Assembly: GCF_036245475.1 (NCBI RefSeq)
Contig: NZ_BTPM01000001.1
Coordinates: forward strand, 2,914,001-2,978,000
From: Vibrio sp. 10N
GTDB lineage: Bacteria > Pseudomonadota > Gammaproteobacteria > Enterobacterales > Vibrionaceae
DNA length: 64,000 bases
Direction: 5' to 3'
Shown: in pieces, positions 59,899 to 64,000 of the stretch
Position numbering within the stretch: the first letter of the stretch is position 1
How the letters are laid out: each line of letters starts with the position of its first letter
Program-made: the position numbers and the translations under genes
Notes under the pieces: generated by a model
Told to the model about the DNA's origin: nothing
Seen by the model: only the letters and a program-made list of their open reading frames with translations
The model's database searches: none

Positions 59899-60885
59899 AT
59901 GGGTTATTTTTTAAGACGTTTGTCCTTTTATTTGGTGGCACTTCTGGTTGCAGCCACCATCAACTTTATTATTCCTCGTGCAATGCCGGGCGATCCGGTC
60001 ACGATGATGTTCGCTAACGCAACAGTACAGGTTACCCCAGAGCGTATTGCAGCAATGAAAGAGCTGCTTGGCTTTGTCGATGGTAACTACTTCGTTCAGT
60101 ACCTTCACTACATGAAGAATATTCTGAGCTGGGAGCTCGGTACTTCTATTAAGTACTTCCCGCTATCCGTCAACAGCCTGCTAGGCAGCGCATTTGGCTG
60201 GTCACTATTCTTGGCAGGTACCGCGGTTATTCTTTCTTTCTCTATTGGCTCAGTACTCGGTATCTTCGCCGCTTGGAAACGCGGTTCTAAGTTCGATACG
60301 TTCATCACTCCGGGCATGCTGATTATCCAAGCGCTACCACAAGTCGTTATCGCAATGATGGCCATGTTCATCTTCGCGATTGGCCTTAAGTGGTTCCCGA
60401 CAGGTTACGCCTATACCGCCGGCAAAATCCCTGACTGGACGAGCTGGGAGTTCATCAAAGACGTACTGTATCACGCAGTCCTGCCGCTTATCTGTGCAAC
60501 TGTGATTCAAATCGGTGGTTTCTTGGTAAACATGCGTAACAACATGATTAACCTACTCAACGAAGACTACATCACCATGGCCAAAGGCAAAGGGCTGAGC
60601 GAGAACCGCGTGGTCTTTAACTACGCCGCTCGTAACGCACTACTGCCTAGTGTCACCGCGCTTTCTATGTCTCTTGGTGTGGCTATCGGTGGTCAGTTAA
60701 TTATCGAAATCATCTTTAACTACCCAGGCCTTGGCTCAGTACTACTCAACGCGATTCACGCACGTGACTACCAAGTACTTCAGGGGCAGCTACTTATTAT
60801 GACTCTGTTTATGCTCTTCTTTAACTTAGCAGCAGACATGCTTTATGTCGTGCTTGATCCTCGTCTACGTAAGGGAGGCAAATAA
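59899..60885 (+). CDS. Chitooligosaccharide ABC transporter permease 1 (DppB/OppB type)
   Basis: This 328-residue permease has six helices, the OppB-type start LRRLSFYLVALLVAATINFIIP-like region with AMPGDPV, and the ABC-contact EAA loop DYITMAKGKGLSENRVVFNY. It forms half of the inner-membrane channel for chitin oligosaccharides taken from the binding protein. Spacing to the second permease is 2 bases. By order it corresponds to V. cholerae VC0619. Confidence 0.9.
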   Translation: MGYFLRRLSFYLVALLVAATINFIIPRAMPGDPVTMMFANATVQVTPERIAAMKELLGFVDGNYFVQYLHYMKNILSWELGTSIKYFPLSVNSLLGSAFGWSLFLAGTAVILSFSIGSVLGIFAAWKRGSKFDTFITPGMLIIQALPQVVIAMMAMFIFAIGLKWFPTGYAYTAGKIPDWTSWEFIKDVLYHAVLPLICATVIQIGGFLVNMRNNMINLLNEDYITMAKGKGLSENRVVFNYAARNALLPSVTALSMSLGVAIGGQLIIEIIFNYPGLGSVLLNAIHARDYQVLQGQLLIMTLFMLFFNLAADMLYVVLDPRLRKGGK

Positions 60886-60887
60886 CC

Positions 60888-61913
60888 ATGAAAGGTTTCT
60901 TACAGCTTGTTTGGCGCAATGGAACAGCCAGACTTGGACTCTCAATCATTGGCTTGTTCGTCTTTGTGGCAATTGCAGCACCGCTGCTTACCAAACATGC
61001 TCCAGATAAACGTACCGGAAACTCTCATGAGTACCCTGGTGTCATCGTTAAAATGGCTCAATCTAACCCTGACGGTTGGGTAGCGACTAACCTTGCCGAT
61101 GATCGCCGTACTCTGCTGATGTCAAAAAAAGCCGATCACACACTAGGTACAACCCGTATGGGTCGTGACGTTTGGTCACAGGTGGCTTACGGTGCACGAG
61201 TTTCACTTATGGTGGGCTTTGGTGCAGGTCTTACGGTGTGTTTTCTTGCAACGGTTATCGGTATCTCTGCAGGCTACTTTGGCGGCCGTGTAGATGAAGT
61301 ACTTACTGCTGCGATGAACATCATGCTGGTCATCCCACCCTTCCCTCTCATCTTCGTGGTTGCAGCCTTTATTGGTGAGGCAGGACCACTGACCATCGCT
61401 CTAGTGATTGGCTGTATGTCATGGGCCTGGGGCGCGAGGGTTATCCGTGCACAAACCCTTTCACTACGTGAAAAAGAGTTTGTAAAAGCCGCTGAAGTTC
61501 TGGGTGAATCACGCCTTCGCATCATCTTTGTTGAGCTACTACCAAACCTTATCTCTATCGTTGGTGCAAGCTTCATCGGTTCGGTGATGTACGCCATCTT
61601 GATGGAAGCGACCATCTCATTCCTAGGTATGGGCGATCCAAACACCATCAGCTGGGGCATCATGCTTTACAACGTGCAAACCTCATCAGCGATGCTCATT
61701 GGCGCTTGGTGGGAAGTTATCGCACCATGTTTGGCACTGACCTTCTTGGTAACAGGTCTAGCTTTGCTTAACTTCGCCGTCGACGAAATTGCTAACCCTC
61801 AGCTTCGTTCACATAAAGGCATGAAGCGCTGGAAGAAAATCCAACAACAAGACAAGAAAGAACGCGAGGTTGAAGTCGCGCCACAAAATGCACTATGGAG
61901 CGGAGATCGTTAA
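60888..61913 (+). CDS. Chitooligosaccharide ABC transporter permease 2 (DppC/OppC type)
   Basis: This 341-residue permease has an N-terminal helix, a periplasmic loop and five further helices. It contains DHTLGTTRMGRDVWSQVAYG typical of OppC, and an EAA loop EFVKAAEVLGESRLRIIFVE. A basic C-terminal tail (about 300-341) is longer than usual. It pairs with permease 1. The stop is 2 bases before the first ATPase ATG. Confidence 0.9.
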   Translation: MKGFLQLVWRNGTARLGLSIIGLFVFVAIAAPLLTKHAPDKRTGNSHEYPGVIVKMAQSNPDGWVATNLADDRRTLLMSKKADHTLGTTRMGRDVWSQVAYGARVSLMVGFGAGLTVCFLATVIGISAGYFGGRVDEVLTAAMNIMLVIPPFPLIFVVAAFIGEAGPLTIALVIGCMSWAWGARVIRAQTLSLREKEFVKAAEVLGESRLRIIFVELLPNLISIVGASFIGSVMYAILMEATISFLGMGDPNTISWGIMLYNVQTSSAMLIGAWWEVIAPCLALTFLVTGLALLNFAVDEIANPQLRSHKGMKRWKKIQQQDKKEREVEVAPQNALWSGDR

Positions 61914-61915
61914 TC

Positions 61916-62905
61916 ATGTCAGACCCACTAATTTCAATCCGTAACCTTTGTGTTGACTACATTACTGATGCCGGCGATGTCCGTGCCTGTAACAACGTCA
62001 GCTTTGATATCGGCAAGGGCGAAGTCTTTGGCCTAGCTGGTGAGTCGGGCTGTGGCAAATCCACTGTTGCTTTCTCATTGATGCGCCTGCATAAGCCGCC
62101 AGCATACATCAGCGGTGGTCAGGTACTGTTTAACGGTGAAGACATTCTTCAATACAGTGACGAGCGCATGCAGACGTTCCGTTGGAGTGAGATGTCGATG
62201 GTGTTTCAGAGTGCGATGAACGCACTGAACCCAGTACTCACCATGGAAGAGCAGTTCTGCGATGTGATTATGCGTCACACTAACTTAACTCGTGAGCAAG
62301 CAGTAAAACGCGCACAAGGTTTGTTAGAAATCGTCGATATTCACCCAAGTCGTTTGAACGACTACCCACACCAATTCTCTGGCGGCATGCGTCAAAGACT
62401 GGTTATCGCGATTGCTCTAGCGCTGAATCCAAAAATGATCATCATGGATGAGCCAACTACGGCACTGGACGTAGTCGTACAGCGCGAGATCTTACAAAAG
62501 ATCTACGCACTAAAAGAAGAGTTTGGTTTCTCTATCTTGTTCATTACCCACGATATCTCTTTGATGGTCGAGTTCTCCGATCGCATCGGCATCATGTATT
62601 CCGGTGAGCTGATTGAAGTGGCACCGTCCAAACAGATCCTAGAGTCGCCATACCACCCTTACACCAAAGGTCTGGGTAGCTCATTCCCGCCACTGACGGG
62701 ACCGAAAACCAAGCTAACGGGTATTCCTGGTAACCCATTGAACCTTTTGGAAATACCACAAGGGTGTCGATTCCAAGCGCGCTGCGAACGTGTTCACGAA
62801 GCATGTACGCGAGTACCTACTAAGCTGCGTCAAATCGAGCACAACCGTTTTTCTAACTGCCACTTGTACGGTGAACCCATTGCCGTCGCGCAAGAGTTGT
62901 CATAA
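61916..62905 (+). CDS. Chitooligosaccharide ABC transporter ATPase 1 (DppD/OppD type)
   Basis: The ATG at 61916 gives 329 residues starting MSDPLISIRNLCVDY; the frame extends back to 61895 inside the permease gene, which is unlikely. Walker A GESGCGKST, signature FSGGMRQR, Walker B MIIMDEPTTALD and the C-terminal oligopeptide-type extension with Cys cluster (CRFQARCERVHEACT, then FSNCHLY) are present. It powers transport together with the next ATPase. Confidence 0.92.
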   Translation: MSDPLISIRNLCVDYITDAGDVRACNNVSFDIGKGEVFGLAGESGCGKSTVAFSLMRLHKPPAYISGGQVLFNGEDILQYSDERMQTFRWSEMSMVFQSAMNALNPVLTMEEQFCDVIMRHTNLTREQAVKRAQGLLEIVDIHPSRLNDYPHQFSGGMRQRLVIAIALALNPKMIIMDEPTTALDVVVQREILQKIYALKEEFGFSILFITHDISLMVEFSDRIGIMYSGELIEVAPSKQILESPYHPYTKGLGSSFPPLTGPKTKLTGIPGNPLNLLEIPQGCRFQARCERVHEACTRVPTKLRQIEHNRFSNCHLYGEPIAVAQELS

Positions 62906-62956
62906 CGACCACCAGCGAAATAAGTAAGTACTAACAAGGATTTCTGGAGAACCATT

Positions 62957-63949
62957 ATGAGCAACTTTGGTGAACTACTGATAGAAGGCAACAATGTTGT
63001 TAAGGACTTCCCTATCAACAGTAACGCCCTATCTCAACCTATGATGCGAGCCATTAACGATGTCTCGTTCAAAATGTACAAAAGCCGCGGCCTTGCCGTG
63101 GTTGGCGAGTCGGGTTCGGGTAAATCAACGACCGCTAAGATGATCGCTAAGATGTATGCCCCAAGCGGCGGCGAAATCAAATATCGCGGCCGTGACATTC
63201 AAGAGATCAAGTCAAACCGCGATCTGATGCAATACCGCGAAGGCGTGCAAATGGTATGGCAAGACCCGTTTGGCTCGCTAAACCCAACCCATACTATTTT
63301 CCACCACATCGCGCGTCCGCTGCTGATCCACAACAAAGTCAGCAAGGGCAACAAAAAAGAGCTCGAAGAGCGTGTATACAGTCTTCTTGAGCAAGTGGGC
63401 TTGATTCCGCCAAAAGAGACCGCAGCGAAATACCCACACCAGCTATCTGGCGGTCAGAGACAGCGCGTTAACCTAGCCCGCAACATCGCTGTAGGTGCAG
63501 AAGTCGTATTAGCAGATGAGCCGACGTCGATGCTCGATGTATCGATTCGCGCCGGTGTTCTCAACCTGATGGAAGAGATGAAGTTTGAGAAGCAAATGTC
63601 GCTGCTCTACATCACCCACGACATTGCCACTGCACGCTACATTGCTGAAGACATTTCGGTGATGTATGTCGGCCATATGGTGGAATGGGGCGATACCGAT
63701 GAGGTCATTGCTAACCCACAGCACCCGTATACCCAGCTTTTAGTTTCTGCCGTGCCTGATCCAGCGAAGTCTATTCATACAAAGCTGGCTGGTAACAAAG
63801 GTGAAATCCCACTTTGGACACCACAATCTGTCGGCTGCCCATTCGCAGGTCGCTGTGCACACGCCACCAGCAAATGTCGTGAAGCACTGCCAGGTGTCAC
63901 TAAGCTGTCTGACAACCACTTTGTCCGTTGTTACTTATACGAAAACTAA
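62957..63949 (+). CDS. Chitooligosaccharide ABC transporter ATPase 2 (DppF/OppF type)
   Basis: This 330-residue ATPase has Walker A GESGSGKST, signature LSGGQRQR, Walker B VVLADEPTSMLD and the C-terminal Cys cluster (CPFAGRCAHATSKC). GGAG lies eight bases before the ATG. It forms a heterodimer with the preceding ATPase. A 51-base gap separates the two genes. By order it corresponds to V. cholerae VC0616. Confidence 0.92.
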   Translation: MSNFGELLIEGNNVVKDFPINSNALSQPMMRAINDVSFKMYKSRGLAVVGESGSGKSTTAKMIAKMYAPSGGEIKYRGRDIQEIKSNRDLMQYREGVQMVWQDPFGSLNPTHTIFHHIARPLLIHNKVSKGNKKELEERVYSLLEQVGLIPPKETAAKYPHQLSGGQRQRVNLARNIAVGAEVVLADEPTSMLDVSIRAGVLNLMEEMKFEKQMSLLYITHDIATARYIAEDISVMYVGHMVEWGDTDEVIANPQHPYTQLLVSAVPDPAKSIHTKLAGNKGEIPLWTPQSVGCPFAGRCAHATSKCREALPGVTKLSDNHFVRCYLYEN

Positions 63950-63956
63950 ACTTTTT

Positions 63957-63975
63957 GGCTCCCGTTTTGGGAGCC
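63957..63975 (+). other. Hairpin after the second ATPase gene
   Basis: GGCTCCC (63957-63963), a GTTTT loop and GGGAGCC (63969-63975) form a 7-bp stem with no U-run, just before the next start codon. It may be an intergenic mRNA stem inside the operon. Confidence 0.55.
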
Positions 63976-63997
63976 CATCCATACCGAGAGAGAAGTA

Positions 63998-64000
63998 ATG
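63998..64000 (+). CDS. Start codon of the next gene (cut by window edge)
   Basis: An ATG at the last three bases follows a purine-rich GAGAGAAG ribosome binding site. Only the start is visible. In the V. cholerae operon the next gene encodes a GH9-type glucanase/chitobiase-like enzyme; that is inference from order. Confidence 0.4.

Overview
The window is a stretch of a gammaproteobacterial chromosome, almost certainly from a Vibrio (Vibrionaceae). The reasons are near-complete protein matches to Vibrio/E. coli housekeeping families, the typical Vibrio gene order ssb-qstR-galU-uvrA-pglL, and a chitin-oligosaccharide ABC operon at the right end. The species cannot be named from the sequence alone. 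No insertion sequence, CRISPR array or prophage gene was seen. Most of the window is conserved core genome, with one clear accessory block.

Layout. (a) 1-5460: the 5' part of rluA, then rapA, and a divergent phoH/PIN ATPase with a long leader. (b) 5616-16353: an unbroken minus-strand cell-shape cluster, mreB-mreC-mreD-maf-rng-yhdP-nitrilase-tldD, with small gaps and overlaps. A palindromic repeat lies at its end, between the convergent phoH and tldD. (c) 16718-32889: the accessory block. It holds a lipoprotein 5'-nucleotidase-like enzyme with a lectin-like tail and a complete E. coli-type cellulose locus: bcsR-Q-A-B-Z-C on the minus strand and bcsE-F-G on the plus strand. The block lies between mreB and csrD, where Vibrio cholerae carries the MSHA pilus genes and E. 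coli has csrD directly beside mreB. (d) 32942-42480: csrD, ssb, a VpsT/QstR-type LuxR regulator, galU, uvrA (LexA box) and the O-oligosaccharyltransferase pglL. (e) 42527-50638: gspAB, cca, uppP, folK-folB, plsY, an alpha/beta hydrolase and tsaD. (f) 50729-55586: the macromolecular-synthesis operon rpsU-yqeY-dnaG-rpoD, followed by tRNA-Ile2 (CAT). (g) 55891-57405: a small outer-membrane barrel and a multi-pass membrane protein. (h) 57461-64000: a regulatory region with two CRP-type sites and a triplet repeat, then the chitooligosaccharide-binding protein, two permeases and two ATPases; the next gene begins at the edge.

How the parts fit. BcsA (catalysis, PilZ control), BcsB (periplasmic partner), BcsC (outer-membrane export), BcsZ (glucanase), BcsQ/R (assembly), BcsE (c-di-GMP sensor) and BcsF/G (phosphoethanolamine decoration) make a full cellulose secretion machine. 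GalU, nearby, makes its UDP-glucose. CsrD and the VpsT-family regulator belong to signalling families linked to c-di-GMP and biofilm, but a direct link to bcs is only inferred. The most notable observations are the cellulose block at the MSHA position, Asn in place of the catalytic Asp in BcsZ, and the repeat-rich promoter of the chitin-oligosaccharide operon.
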